A stretch of DNA of 64,000 nucleotides. Source: Legionella_A sp963772805. GTDB taxonomy: Bacteria > Pseudomonadota > Gammaproteobacteria > Legionellales > Legionellaceae. Below, one piece after another: positions 34,400 to 43,875 of this stretch. Made by a program: the position numbers and the translations under genes. The notes under the pieces are model-generated. The model made no database searches. It saw nothing but the letters and a program-made list of their open reading frames with translations, and was not told where the DNA came from. The DNA is taken from NCBI GenBank assembly GCA_963772805.1, contig CAVYYU010000008.1, forward strand, positions 124,001 to 188,000, given 5' to 3'. The first letter of the stretch is position 1, and each line of letters opens with the position of its first letter.

Positions 34400-35285
34400 T
34401 TCTCGAAGCAGGCTTTTTGCCAAGGGTAAACACTCGTCTTTAGGCTTTGTGTTTGCTCTGGCTATTTCCTTGGCTTTCATGATAGCCGACTACCATTATC
34501 GATATCTCGATAATGTACGTAGCGGCTTTTCGCTGCTTGTAGCACCTATACAATATGCGGTTGATTACCCTGTGCGTGTTATTGGCTGGGTGCGCTCGTT
34601 GGTTAGTGCTAAAAAAGATTTGATTGATGATAATATGCAGCTTCGTTATCAACAAATGATGCTTGAAGCGCAGCTACAAAAACTCTTGGTCATTCGCAAT
34701 GAAAACTCACAACTCAAAGAATTGTTATTAACATCATCCAATGCCAATACGCGTGCAATGGCTGCTGAAATTCTCGCCGTCGATACTAGTATTTCGCGCC
34801 AATTGTTGGTACTCAATAAAGGTAAGCGTGATGGTGTGTTTTCTGGTCAGCCCGTGCTGGATGCTAAAGGCGTGATGGGGCAAATCATCGATGTTGGATC
34901 CATGACAAGCACGGTATTATTGATTTCCGATTCGAAGAACGCAGTACCTGTTCAGAACAACCGTACCGGCGAACGTGCGATTCTGGTTGGTACTAATAAT
35001 ATAAGCCAATTGTCTTTAATCAACTTACCCAAATCATCTGCTATTTCCAAGGGGGATTTATTGGTTACTTCAGGACTAGGTCGCCGTTATCCCGAAGGCT
35101 ATCCCGTAGGGCGTGTGGATGAGGTAAAGAATATTCCAGGTGAAGAGTTTATAAAAGTGCTGGTAAGCCCCGTAGCCTTACTAAACCGCAATCGTCTGGT
35201 GTTACTGATCTGGCCTGAAGAAGAGCATGCTGAGTTAACGGCTCAAATTGATGAGCGTATGAATGCATTGGAAGATAAAGCATGA
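34377..35285 (+). CDS. mreC: Rod shape-determining protein MreC
   Basis: MreC is a single-span protein that joins MreB to the periplasmic wall-synthesis enzymes. No ATG lies after the mreB stop in this frame, so translation must begin inside mreB; a GTG at 34377 (or 34371) fits, giving about 302 residues. One membrane helix (about residues 17-35, FVFALAISLAFMIADY), a coiled-coil stretch (LRYQQMMLEAQLQKLL), then the beta-barrel part with GQPVLDAKGVMGQIIDVG and VTSGLGRRYPEGYPVG. The exact start is uncertain; a stop four bases past the mreD ATG couples the two. Confidence 0.9.
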   Translation: MISSQPNNSRSRLFAKGKHSSLGFVFALAISLAFMIADYHYRYLDNVRSGFSLLVAPIQYAVDYPVRVIGWVRSLVSAKKDLIDDNMQLRYQQMMLEAQLQKLLVIRNENSQLKELLLTSSNANTRAMAAEILAVDTSISRQLLVLNKGKRDGVFSGQPVLDAKGVMGQIIDVGSMTSTVLLISDSKNAVPVQNNRTGERAILVGTNNISQLSLINLPKSSAISKGDLLVTSGLGRRYPEGYPVGRVDEVKNIPGEEFIKVLVSPVALLNRNRLVLLIWPEEEHAELTAQIDERMNALEDKA

Positions 35286-35770
35286 CTGTAAATATTCGCT
35301 TGTTGCTTGCACTGCTTATCGCTTTAGTGCTCACTATCCTACCAATGCCTGCGTTGTTGACTGGGCTTCGTCCGCCTTGGGTTTTCCTTTTTGTTCTCTA
35401 CGTGCAATTTTTTAAGCCGAATTATTTCAATGTGTCTTTTATATTATTCCTTGGGTTATGTCTGGATGTATTGTCATCGGCAGTTATCGGTGAGCATGCG
35501 TTTGCCCTGTTGTTAACTACAGGGCTTATTTCAGGGAAAGCAAGACGATTTAATTTCTTTTCGATGGGGCAGCAAATGGCGTTAATTTTGCCCTTCTGTT
35601 TGATGTATCAAGTTACAATTTTACTGATCGATGCCTTTCTTGGCTATCACTATGAGGTATTAATGACAGTATGCAGTGCTGTGATTAGCATGCTTTTATG
35701 GCCATGGGTAAGATTACTGGGTGATAATATGTTATCTGCAAAAACAGCTACCTATCGATATAAAATGTAG
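35282..35770 (+). CDS. mreD: Rod shape-determining protein MreD
   Basis: Integral membrane partner of MreC in the elongation complex. The 162 residues have about five membrane segments; PPWVFLFVLYVQFFKP and LFLGLCLDVLSSAVIGEHAF match the family core. It overlaps mreC by four bases and ends the mreBCD operon. rodA and pbp2 are not adjacent. Confidence 0.9.
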   Translation: MTVNIRLLLALLIALVLTILPMPALLTGLRPPWVFLFVLYVQFFKPNYFNVSFILFLGLCLDVLSSAVIGEHAFALLLTTGLISGKARRFNFFSMGQQMALILPFCLMYQVTILLIDAFLGYHYEVLMTVCSAVISMLLWPWVRLLGDNMLSAKTATYRYKM

Positions 35771-35872
35771 CCGAACTAATTCGAGTTACAGCAATTTTCA
35801 ATCACCACATGGCATGACAATATTAATTTTCACATGGTATGATGATCGTCTTTAATTTTGACGGAGTTGTTC

Positions 35873-37129
35873 ATGACCTTTGAAAAAATTCGGCTTCCAG
35901 CACATGGTGAAGCGATTACCGTAAATGCTGATTTTAGTTTAAACGTACCAGCTCAACCAATCATTCCCTTTATTGAAGGAGATGGCATTGGTGTTGATGT
36001 TACGCCGGCTATGTTGCTGGTTGTCGATGCAGCCGTTAAAAAAGCGTATGGTGATACAAAGAAAATTGCTTGGATGGAAGTTTATGCCGGCGAAAAAGCA
36101 AATAAGGTCTACGGCGCTGATCAATGGCTGCCCAAAGAGACTTTAGCCGCACTTAAACAGTTTGTTGTTTCCATCAAAGGCCCGCTAACTACCCCAGTTG
36201 GTGGTGGAATTCGCTCATTAAACGTGGCTATTCGCCAAGAGCTAGACCTCTATACATGTCTGCGTCCCATACGATATTTCACTGGAACTCCAAGTCCAGT
36301 AAAAGAGCCATGGAAGACCAACATGGTTATCTTCCGCGAAAACTCAGAAGACATTTATGCTGGCATTGAATGGCAAGCAGATTCTCCTGAAGCTAAAAAA
36401 ATCATTCAATTTTTGCGACAGGAGATGGGTGTTACGAAAATTCGTTTTCCAGAGCATTGTGGAATTGGCATTAAACCTGTTTCGCAACAAGGAACGTCCC
36501 GCCTGGTGAAAGCAGCTATTCAATATGCCATTGATAATGAACGTGATTCGGTAACCTTGGTTCACAAAGGCAATATCATGAAGTTTACAGAAGGTGCCTT
36601 TAAAGAATGGGGATACGAGGTCGCGCGCGATGATTTTGGCGCCATACTCCTTGACGGTGGGCCGTGGATGCAGCTAACTAATCCTAAAACAGGCAAAGCA
36701 ATCATTATCAAAGATGTTATTGCTGATGCCTTTTTACAACAAATCATATTAAGGCCGGAAGATTATAGTGTGATTGCCACCCTTAATTTGAACGGTGATT
36801 ACATCTCCGATGCCTTGGCTGCACAAGTGGGCGGGATTGGGATTGCGCCAGGTGCAAATATTGGTGATGACGTCGCCGTGTTTGAAGCAACGCATGGTAC
36901 GGCACCAAAATACGCAGGTCAGGATAAAGTTAATCCAGGGTCTATCATATTGTCTGCCGAAATGATGCTTAGACATCTTGGTTGGACAGAGGCGGCTGAC
37001 TTAATCATCAAAGGCACGCAGGGGGCAATCGAAGCTAAAACGGTTACGTATGATTTCGAGCGCTTAATGGATGGTGCTACTTGCGTCAGCTGTTCTGGTT
37101 TTGCAAAGGCTATAATTAATCATATGTAA
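35873..37129 (+). CDS. icd: NADP-dependent isocitrate dehydrogenase
   Basis: TCA-cycle enzyme making 2-oxoglutarate. The ATG with ACGGAG upstream gives 418 residues, close to the Escherichia coli 416. Substrate residues lie in GGIRSLNVAIRQELDLYTC; the serine here is the site phosphorylated by AceK in enteric bacteria. Other motifs: FRENSEDIYAGIEW, NIMKFTEGAFKEWGYE, and ATHGTAPKYAGQDKVNPGS for NADP binding. It stands alone. Confidence 0.97.
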   Translation: MTFEKIRLPAHGEAITVNADFSLNVPAQPIIPFIEGDGIGVDVTPAMLLVVDAAVKKAYGDTKKIAWMEVYAGEKANKVYGADQWLPKETLAALKQFVVSIKGPLTTPVGGGIRSLNVAIRQELDLYTCLRPIRYFTGTPSPVKEPWKTNMVIFRENSEDIYAGIEWQADSPEAKKIIQFLRQEMGVTKIRFPEHCGIGIKPVSQQGTSRLVKAAIQYAIDNERDSVTLVHKGNIMKFTEGAFKEWGYEVARDDFGAILLDGGPWMQLTNPKTGKAIIIKDVIADAFLQQIILRPEDYSVIATLNLNGDYISDALAAQVGGIGIAPGANIGDDVAVFEATHGTAPKYAGQDKVNPGSIILSAEMMLRHLGWTEAADLIIKGTQGAIEAKTVTYDFERLMDGATCVSCSGFAKAIINHM

Positions 37130-37430
37130 CAAGCGTTGTCGGAAAACCAATGGATGGTAACGTATTCTATACTTTCCAGTTAACGACATGTTTGAGTCAA
37201 TTCTTTATCCTCTATTCCGCGGCTTGCCCGCGGGATAAACCGGTTTTAATGATTTGTTCAACAACACTTTTGCATGCTGAAAGGTGCGGTTCAGTGGTTA
37301 CTGTTTACAGCACAACGTGAACAAGATGATGGTGATTAGGGCATGTATTGGTCATTTTAGTAAATATAATTGATTTTTACTGGCCAAACCACCGATGTAA
37401 GTCTATAAAATTAGTAAAGGGTATATATAA
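37130..37430. other. 301-base gap upstream of clpS
   Basis: A GC-rich hairpin (CCGCG/CGCGG, about 37217-37233) about 90 bases after the icd stop may terminate icd. The last 60 bases before clpS are AT-rich and likely hold its promoter. I see no coding frame, tRNA or recognisable riboswitch. Confidence 0.4.
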
Positions 37431-37754
37431 ATGAGTGGGCAGTTTTTAGAGGAAATTGTGGAGCGCGAGACAGCTGAATCGAAAGTGAAGCCGGCGCTTA
37501 AAGTGCCTCGAAAATATAAAGTAATTCTGCTCAACGATGATTATACACCAATGGATTTTGTTGTGGAGGTGCTGGAACGTTTCTTTCATCTGAATGAGGC
37601 GGTTGCAGTTCAGATAATGCTTCAGGTACATCTTCAGGGACGAGGCGTGTGTGGAACGTTCACACGCGATATTGCAGAAACCAAGGTTGTCCTGGTGAAT
37701 GATTATGCCAGGAGTAATGAACATCCATTGCTGTGTAGTATGGAACCGGATTAG
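37431..37754 (+). CDS. clpS: ClpS adaptor protein
   Basis: ClpS delivers N-degron substrates to ClpAP. The 107 residues have a flexible N-terminus and the ClpS core: KYKVILLNDDYTPMDFVVEV with the Asn-Asp pair that binds the substrate amino group, and MLQVHLQGRGVCG with the conserved His. It lies directly before clpA, the standard arrangement. Confidence 0.96.
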   Translation: MSGQFLEEIVERETAESKVKPALKVPRKYKVILLNDDYTPMDFVVEVLERFFHLNEAVAVQIMLQVHLQGRGVCGTFTRDIAETKVVLVNDYARSNEHPLLCSMEPD

Positions 37755-37781
37755 GCGGCAGTGCTGGATAGGAGCACGAAC

Positions 37782-40052
37782 ATGTTAAATAAAGAGCTTG
37801 AATTCACGTTGAATCTTGCTTTTAAAGAAGCAAAAGAGAAACGCCATGAGTTCATGACCGTTGAACATTTACTTCTGTCGCTGCTCGATAATCCAGCTGC
37901 TGGCAATGTGCTACAGGCCTGTGATGCTAATATCGATTCCCTACGACATGATTTAATTGAATTTATTGATGAGACGACACCAAAAATCCCCGAAAGTGAG
38001 GTGGATCGCGAAACACAGCCAACGCTTGGTTTTCAGCGTGTATTGCAACGGGCGGTTTTCCACGTGCAATCAGCAGGAAAAACAGAAGTTAGCGGTGCTA
38101 ATGTTCTTGCCGCAATATTTAGTGAGCAAGAAAGTCAGGCCGTATATTTCTTGCGCCGCGAAAACATCACCCGACTTGATGTTATTAATTACATATCCCA
38201 CGGTGTTTCCAAATATCAAAATAACGACCCACATGACGGCATGAACTCATCCTCTATGGATGAGGACATGGCGATGTCTGAAGGCAATGAATCGCCTTTG
38301 GAAAGTTATTGTATGAACCTTAACACGCGTGCCAGATTGGGTAAAATTGATCCCTTGATCGGGCGCCATGAAGAGATTCAGCGTACTGTTCAGGTGTTAT
38401 GTCGTCGCCGTAAAAACAATCCTCTTCTGGTCGGTGAGGCGGGCGTGGGCAAAACTGCCATAGCTGAGGGTTTGGCCAGACAAATCGTAGACGGTGAAGT
38501 GCCTGATGCAATCAAAAATTGTGTGGTCTATTCACTGGATTTAGGAGCATTGCTTGCAGGTACAAAATATCGCGGTGATTTTGAAAAACGTTTAAAAGCA
38601 GTTTTGAAACAGTTAGGTGAGCAAGATGGCGGAATTTTGTTTATTGACGAAATTCACACTATTATCGGTGCTGGTGCCGCCTCAGGCGGGGTTATGGATG
38701 CATCAAATTTGATTAAGCCGCTGCTGGCAAATGGCGAACTAAAATGCATCGGATCTACCACCTATCAAGAATACAGAGGTATTTTTGAGAAGGACAGGGC
38801 GCTTGCCAGACGCTTCCAAAAAATTGATATTTCAGAGCCTAGTGTGGACGAAACTTTTGAAATCCTCAAAGGTTTAAAAGCACGACTGGAAGAGCATCAT
38901 GGTGTTAAATATTCAATACCGGCATTAAAAGCGGCAGCAGAATTATCCGCAAAATACATCAATGATCGTTTCTTACCGGATAAAGCTATCGACGTAGTCG
39001 ATGAAGCAGGTGCTTATCAAAATCTGTTAACGGCGAGCAAACGTAAAAAAATGATCAGTGTTGCCGAGATAGAAAGTGTCGTTGCAAAAATTGCTCGTAT
39101 ACCAATTAAAAAAGTATCAGCACGAGACAAAGATACCCTGCGTAATTTAGAGCGTGATTTAAAACTGCTGGTTTATGGTCAAAACGAGGCAATAACAGCA
39201 TTGGCATCAGCCATTAAATTAGCGCGTTCAGGTTTGCGCGAGCCGGAAAAACCAATCGGCTGTTTTCTTTTTGCAGGCCCTACAGGTGTGGGTAAAACAG
39301 AGGTTACCAAACAGTTGGCTAATGTGTTGGGGATTGAATTATTACGCTTTGATATGTCTGAATACATGGAAAAGCATACCGTTTCACGCTTGATTGGCGC
39401 ACCTCCAGGCTATGTAGGTTATGACCAAGGTGGTTTGCTCACGGAAGCTGTAACCAAGAACCCGCACGCTGTAGTCTTACTTGATGAGATTGAGAAGGCG
39501 CATCCTGACGTGTTTAATCTGCTGCTGCAAATCATGGATCATGGCACACTAACCGATACCAATGGTCGTCAGGCAGACTTTAGACATGTGATTTTGGTCA
39601 TGACCAGCAACGCCGGTGCCAGTGAAATTAGCCGTAACTCAATTGGTTTTTCGCTGCAAGATAATACCAATGATGGTTTGGAAGCGATCAAGCGGCATTT
39701 CAGTCCAGAATTTAGAAATCGTCTGGATTCAGTTATTAATTTTGATTCACTTGATGTTGGGACAATTGGTTTAGTGGTTGATAAATTTATCATGGAGCTT
39801 GAGGAGCAATTGATTAATAAGGGCGTGTCGTTCAAAGTCGATAAAGCCGCGCGAGAATGGTTGATTGAGCATGGCTATAGTAAAGACATGGGTGCACGTC
39901 CCATGGCGCGATTGATTCAGGACAATGTTAAAAAACCGCTTGCTGAAGAGCTTCTTTTTGGTAAATTGGCTCATGGTGGTCATGTGACATTAGAAATGAA
40001 AGACGGCAAGCTATATTTTGATAGTCACGATTCTCGCGAAGGTGTGTGTTAG
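37782..40052 (+). CDS. clpA: ATP-dependent Clp protease ATP-binding subunit ClpA
   Basis: AAA+ unfoldase that feeds substrates to ClpP. The ATG with AGGAGC upstream gives 756 residues. The N-domain is followed by AAA domain 1 (Walker A GEAGVGKTA, Walker B ILFIDEIHTIIGAGAASGG) and AAA domain 2 (GPTGVGKTE, VVLLDEIEKAHPDVFN), with the ClpP-binding IGF-type loop near NSIGFS and the ClpA C-terminus. It starts 27 bases after clpS; clpP is not here. A 9-base perfect hairpin overlaps its stop codon. Confidence 0.97.
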   Translation: MLNKELEFTLNLAFKEAKEKRHEFMTVEHLLLSLLDNPAAGNVLQACDANIDSLRHDLIEFIDETTPKIPESEVDRETQPTLGFQRVLQRAVFHVQSAGKTEVSGANVLAAIFSEQESQAVYFLRRENITRLDVINYISHGVSKYQNNDPHDGMNSSSMDEDMAMSEGNESPLESYCMNLNTRARLGKIDPLIGRHEEIQRTVQVLCRRRKNNPLLVGEAGVGKTAIAEGLARQIVDGEVPDAIKNCVVYSLDLGALLAGTKYRGDFEKRLKAVLKQLGEQDGGILFIDEIHTIIGAGAASGGVMDASNLIKPLLANGELKCIGSTTYQEYRGIFEKDRALARRFQKIDISEPSVDETFEILKGLKARLEEHHGVKYSIPALKAAAELSAKYINDRFLPDKAIDVVDEAGAYQNLLTASKRKKMISVAEIESVVAKIARIPIKKVSARDKDTLRNLERDLKLLVYGQNEAITALASAIKLARSGLREPEKPIGCFLFAGPTGVGKTEVTKQLANVLGIELLRFDMSEYMEKHTVSRLIGAPPGYVGYDQGGLLTEAVTKNPHAVVLLDEIEKAHPDVFNLLLQIMDHGTLTDTNGRQADFRHVILVMTSNAGASEISRNSIGFSLQDNTNDGLEAIKRHFSPEFRNRLDSVINFDSLDVGTIGLVVDKFIMELEEQLINKGVSFKVDKAAREWLIEHGYSKDMGARPMARLIQDNVKKPLAEELLFGKLAHGGHVTLEMKDGKLYFDSHDSREGVC

Positions 40053-40061
40053 TTCGCGAGA
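40032..40061 (+). terminator. Hairpin overlapping the clpA stop codon
   Basis: TCTCGCGAA (40032-40040) pairs perfectly with TTCGCGAGA (40053-40061) across the last codons and the TAG of clpA. No T-run follows, so it may be a processing or end-protection hairpin. Confidence 0.5.
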
Positions 40062-40068
40062 TGCTCTG

Positions 40069-40094
40069 TTGGGTTGCATGCTTCAGCAACCCAA
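40069..40094. repeat. Palindromic repeat, copy 1 (TTGGGTTGC)
   Basis: A 9-base perfect stem, TTGGGTTGC (40069-40077) with GCAACCCAA (40086-40094), around an 8-base loop between clpA and the glycosyltransferase gene. The same stem recurs at 40958-40981. Confidence 0.7.
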
Positions 40095-40167
40095 TACATT
40101 GCACTTACAATCAACGCAATGTTTAGTTAAAATCAACGCTACACTCCTCTATTCTAAAATTAATACC

Positions 40168-40947
40168 ATGCTCAGTGTTATTATTATCACTAAAAATGAA
40201 TCAATAAATATCAGGCGTTGTCTTGAGTCGGTGCAGTGGGTCGATGAGATTATTGTTGTTGATTCTGGGAGCCTGGATAATACCGTCTTCATTGCTAAAG
40301 AATTCACTGATAAGGTGTATGAAACCGATTGGCCTGGTTATGGCGTGCAAAAGCAGCGTGCTTTATCCTATGCCACGGGTGACTGGGTATTAAATATCGA
40401 TGCCGATGAAACAGTAAACGCCGCCTTAAAAAATGAAATTACCCAGGTAATGGCTGCAAAAGGACCCAGTGCTTATCGAGTGCCGAGTTGCATGAATTTT
40501 TATGGCAAACCGCTGCGTTACTCTGGGAGTCCGAAGCGTCACATCCGTCTGTTCAAAAGAGCGGTGGCGCGCTACAGTGATGATATTGTTCATGAGAAAA
40601 TCCTTTTACAAGACGGTGCTAACATAGGCCAGCTCAACTCCCCGATTATGCATCATTCCTACCGTGATCTGACTCACGCTTTAGACAAAATTAATCTTTA
40701 CTCTTCCTATAGTGCGAAAATTCGTATTAAAGAGAAAAAGCCTGCAAGTCTTATCAAAACAATTTTAGGCACTGGCTGGATGTTTTTTCGGTGTTTTGTT
40801 CTACAGCGCGGTTTTATGGATGGCCAAGACGGTTTTGTGATTGCGGTAATCAACGCTCAAGGCACATTAAACCGCGGTTTGAAACAACTTTATCAAGACA
40901 GCCAGCTGCAAGAACCACCTAAAATTAAGTCGGACAAATCGGAATGA
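40168..40947 (+). CDS. Family 2 glycosyltransferase, WaaE/KdtX-like
   Basis: Cytoplasmic GT-A enzyme. From the ATG (no clear binding site) it has 259 residues: LSVIIITKNESINIRRCLES at the start, DEIIVVDSGSLDNT, and the metal-binding region NIDADETV. The later part, with HEKILLQDGA, HHSYRDLTHALDKINLYSS and FVLQRGFMDGQDGFVIAV, follows the WaaE/KdtX group that adds a hexose to the lipopolysaccharide inner core. The acceptor is by family only. The gene is bracketed by two copies of the GGGTTGC palindrome. Confidence 0.87.
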   Translation: MLSVIIITKNESINIRRCLESVQWVDEIIVVDSGSLDNTVFIAKEFTDKVYETDWPGYGVQKQRALSYATGDWVLNIDADETVNAALKNEITQVMAAKGPSAYRVPSCMNFYGKPLRYSGSPKRHIRLFKRAVARYSDDIVHEKILLQDGANIGQLNSPIMHHSYRDLTHALDKINLYSSYSAKIRIKEKKPASLIKTILGTGWMFFRCFVLQRGFMDGQDGFVIAVINAQGTLNRGLKQLYQDSQLQEPPKIKSDKSE

Positions 40948-40957
40948 TTTTGTAGGG

Positions 40958-40981
40958 TGGGTTGCGTGTTTTAGCAACCCA
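40958..40981. repeat. Palindromic repeat, copy 2 (TGGGTTGC)
   Basis: TGGGTTGC (40958-40965) and GCAACCCA (40974-40981) with an 8-base loop, directly after the glycosyltransferase stop. The stem matches copy 1 at 40069-40094; a weaker version (CGGGTTG..CAACC) lies at about 41961-41980. Confidence 0.7.
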
Positions 40982-41065
40982 ACAATTTACTTTTAGTCCA
41001 ACCAAGCGCACACTGAGATAGCTTAACCCTATAATTGATGTAAAAACAATTTAAGGATTAACATC

Positions 41066-41944
41066 ATGGATGAAGACAATAAAAATTTTGCAGAAATAAA
41101 AAAATCAGCCGAACAGGGTAACGCATACGCGCTAAATAAGCTTGGCGATATGTACCAACATGGACAAGGTATAGAGCAGGACTATGTAAAAGCAGTTAAT
41201 TACTACCGTAAGGCAGCGGACAAAAGACATCCTGCCGCGCTAAACAACCTTGAATACATGTTCGATCATAGCTTAGGTGACCCTGATAGTGTCTACCATG
41301 CCTTTATTGTTCTTGATAAATCTAAAATGCATAAACGGTTTAATTTGTTGGCAATTCATCAGCCCAGTGATTTTGATGCACTTATGGAAAAAAACCCGCA
41401 AGATAATTGGACGATAATTAACCAGAGACTATACAAAGAGACTGCCGATATTGTTCACCAACGCCAACAACGAAAGCTAATTCAGGAATTAATTATCACT
41501 CAGCATGAAATAGATAATGCCATTGCCAATCGAGTGAGCATTGGGCTAGATCCTGCCTTAATAGTGTCTATTTATGCAACGAGTAACAACAAATCTCATT
41601 TGATTTTTGGCATTGAAAAACTTGTAACTACAGAAATAACCTCTAAAAAAATATTAACGGAAATTGAAAAATTAATAAATCATGCAGAAGGTGAGTGGAA
41701 CACCATAGCGTCAAACAATTTTTTTTCTGCAATCCCTGCCAGCATTCAATACATATCGGCTGCAATTAAAGAAGCTAACGAAAACAATCGTTACACAGAG
41801 ACCTTTTGTACCGTTAAACAGCGACTCTTCGATGCACGCGTAAATTCTGCGAGCCAAAGTAACAGCATTAAAAAACTTCATGATAATTTATGGCATGAAA
41901 TCGAGGAGTCAGCCATCCAAGAGGAGCATAAAAATACCCTATAA
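41066..41944 (+). CDS. Sel1-repeat protein
   Basis: The 292 residues begin with about one and a half Sel1-like repeats (about 7-60: AEQGNAYALNKLGDMYQHGQ, then KAVNYYRKAADKRHPAALNN). Sel1 repeats are helical pairs that mediate protein contacts and are frequent in Legionellales host-interaction proteins. The remaining 230 residues are helical, polar and unrecognised. No signal peptide, no membrane segment. AAGGAT precedes the ATG. Function unknown. Confidence 0.75.
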   Translation: MDEDNKNFAEIKKSAEQGNAYALNKLGDMYQHGQGIEQDYVKAVNYYRKAADKRHPAALNNLEYMFDHSLGDPDSVYHAFIVLDKSKMHKRFNLLAIHQPSDFDALMEKNPQDNWTIINQRLYKETADIVHQRQQRKLIQELIITQHEIDNAIANRVSIGLDPALIVSIYATSNNKSHLIFGIEKLVTTEITSKKILTEIEKLINHAEGEWNTIASNNFFSAIPASIQYISAAIKEANENNRYTETFCTVKQRLFDARVNSASQSNSIKKLHDNLWHEIEESAIQEEHKNTL

Positions 41945-42079
41945 TGATAGTTAGATAGGTCGGGTTGAAAATAGGCAACCTAACATGAAAAATGCCATTT
42001 ATGCAGCGGTCTTAGGGTATATGACACTGTCAAGATAACTTAGCAGTGCTCTTTCAAAGGGTAAATAAAATATACATGC

Positions 42080-43108
42080 TTAAAAAGCCAGCTTAAACTG
42101 CTCCCAATAATTGTTATACAGCGTAATTGTTTCATCATCCACATCACGCTGGAAGTAACCTCGTGTCAGTGTTTTGGCTGACGGATAAACCATAGGATTG
42201 TTACGCAGCGCTTCGGGTAACAGTGCTTTACCGTTGGCATTTGCTATGGCGTGACCCTCGATAAGCGCTATTTTAGCGGCGGTAGTTGGTTTGAGCATGA
42301 AATTAATAAACTGATAAGCTTCTTCAATATGCGGTGGTTTAGCGGGGATTGCCAGGCAATCAACCCAGATCACAAAACCATCCTGGGGGTAGACAAAATT
42401 AATTTGTTTATTCTCTGCATAGGCTTTATACGTATCACCATTCCAGGCAGAGCCGGCGGTAGCGTCTTCATCGATCATAATCGCCTGGATACTGTCGCTG
42501 GCAAATAATTTAATGTTGGGAATGAGCGTTAGTAGTTGAAGGTAGGCTGCTTTAATATGCGCCGGATCATTATCATTAGGTTGGTAGCCTAAACTCATTA
42601 ATGCTATGGAAAATACCTCACGTGCATCGTCCAGCATGAGCAATTGATGCGGCCAGTTTTTTTTCCACAATTGCTTCCAGGATTGAGGTGGATTTTTTAC
42701 CCAGTTGCTGTTGTAAAAGATACCCGTTATACCCCAGATGAGTGGGATGCTGAAATGGTTGCCCAAATCATATTCATTCGTGCTAAAGAGCGGATCAAGG
42801 TGGCGCAAGTTTGTGAGTTTAGAACGGTCTAATCTTGCCAGCATATTTTGCTTTTTCATCCGCTCGACATAATAGGCAGAGGGTAAGATGACGTCATAAA
42901 CGTTTTGCCTGCTCGCTTTTAATTTGGCATACATGGTTTCATTACTGTCATACGTTGAAAAGTTTACTTTGATCCCAGTTTCACGCTCAAATTGTTGAAT
43001 GATTATTTTTGGTATTACGCCCCCCCATGCGTACACATTTACAACCTTATTGGCAAAAACAGGACTCGTGAACAGTGATATTAACAGAGCTATGCATATT
43101 CGCTTCAT
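42080..43108 (-). CDS. potD: Spermidine/putrescine-binding periplasmic protein
   Basis: Captures polyamines for the PotABC importer. The ATG overlapping the potC stop gives 342 residues with a signal peptide (cut after VFA, about residue 19). The mature start VNVYAWGGVIPKIIIQQFERE, PSAYYVERMKKQNML and the central PLIWGITGIFYNSNWV are typical of PotD/PotF; the acidic pocket around DEDATAGSAWNGD fits the amine ligand. Last gene of the pot operon. Confidence 0.93.
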   Translation of the reverse strand: MKRICIALLISLFTSPVFANKVVNVYAWGGVIPKIIIQQFERETGIKVNFSTYDSNETMYAKLKASRQNVYDVILPSAYYVERMKKQNMLARLDRSKLTNLRHLDPLFSTNEYDLGNHFSIPLIWGITGIFYNSNWVKNPPQSWKQLWKKNWPHQLLMLDDAREVFSIALMSLGYQPNDNDPAHIKAAYLQLLTLIPNIKLFASDSIQAIMIDEDATAGSAWNGDTYKAYAENKQINFVYPQDGFVIWVDCLAIPAKPPHIEEAYQFINFMLKPTTAAKIALIEGHAIANANGKALLPEALRNNPMVYPSAKTLTRGYFQRDVDDETITLYNNYWEQFKLAF

Positions 43109-43875
43109 GATGATTTCTGCGCCAAACGATGCGAGACAATTACCAGTATCATGGAAATAAGAAAAGTAATCGAGCACAGGGCATTTAATTCCGGCGTGAC
43201 GCCTGATCGCACTAGGGAATAGATAGTGAGGGGTAAAATGCTGAAATCCGGACCGGCTACAAAATAACTGATGATGACGTCATCGAAAGATAAAGTGAAA
43301 CATAATAAAAAAGCACTCAAAATGGCGGGCCACATTAACGGTAATAAAATTCTGGTCAGTGCTTTATAACGGCTGGCGCCTAAATCAAGCGCACTGAAGT
43401 AGATATTGGCATCTAGCGTGTGAATACGGCTGTTAATGGTTAAGACTACGAATGGAATACAAAAGGTGATATGTGCAATCAGCAAACTACCAAAGCCCAA
43501 GGGAATAGCTGCAACATTGAAAAAAATTAACAAGGCTACGCCTAACACCAGATCAGGTATAATAATAAGTAGCAAGAGCATGGCAAAAAGCGGGCGGCGG
43601 TTATAGCCTCGGTATAAAAATAAATGCACGCAAGCGAGTAGGCCCGCTACCGTAGAAATAATCGAAGCGCATAAACCTAAAATCACTGAATGAAGAAATG
43701 CGAACCAAAGATCATGATCAAGAAAAAGCTCATGATACCAGCGTGCTGAGAACCCATGCCATTGCAATGAAAAGCGCGCATCATTCACCGAATATAATAT
43801 CAAGACTAAGATAGGAAAATAAAGCAGGAAATACACCAGCCCAAGGTATGATTTAAGTGTCAGGGATTTCATCAA
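43105..43875 (-). CDS. potC: Spermidine/putrescine ABC permease PotC
   Basis: Inner-membrane half of the polyamine importer. 256 residues, six membrane segments, with the EAA-type coupling loop ALDLGASRYKALTRILLPL facing PotA. Overlaps potB and potD by four bases each. Confidence 0.93.
   Translation of the reverse strand: MMKSLTLKSYLGLVYFLLYFPILVLILYSVNDARFSLQWHGFSARWYHELFLDHDLWFAFLHSVILGLCASIISTVAGLLACVHLFLYRGYNRRPLFAMLLLLIIIPDLVLGVALLIFFNVAAIPLGFGSLLIAHITFCIPFVVLTINSRIHTLDANIYFSALDLGASRYKALTRILLPLMWPAILSAFLLCFTLSFDDVIISYFVAGPDFSILPLTIYSLVRSGVTPELNALCSITFLISMILVIVSHRLAQKSS

Noticed and set aside
37130..37430. A riboswitch or small RNA upstream of clpS
   Set aside because: Only one short GC-rich hairpin is visible, with no conserved core I know.
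40032..41980. A CRISPR array suggested by repeated GGGTTGC units
   Set aside because: Only two or three palindromes at gene ends, with no regular spacers and no cas genes.
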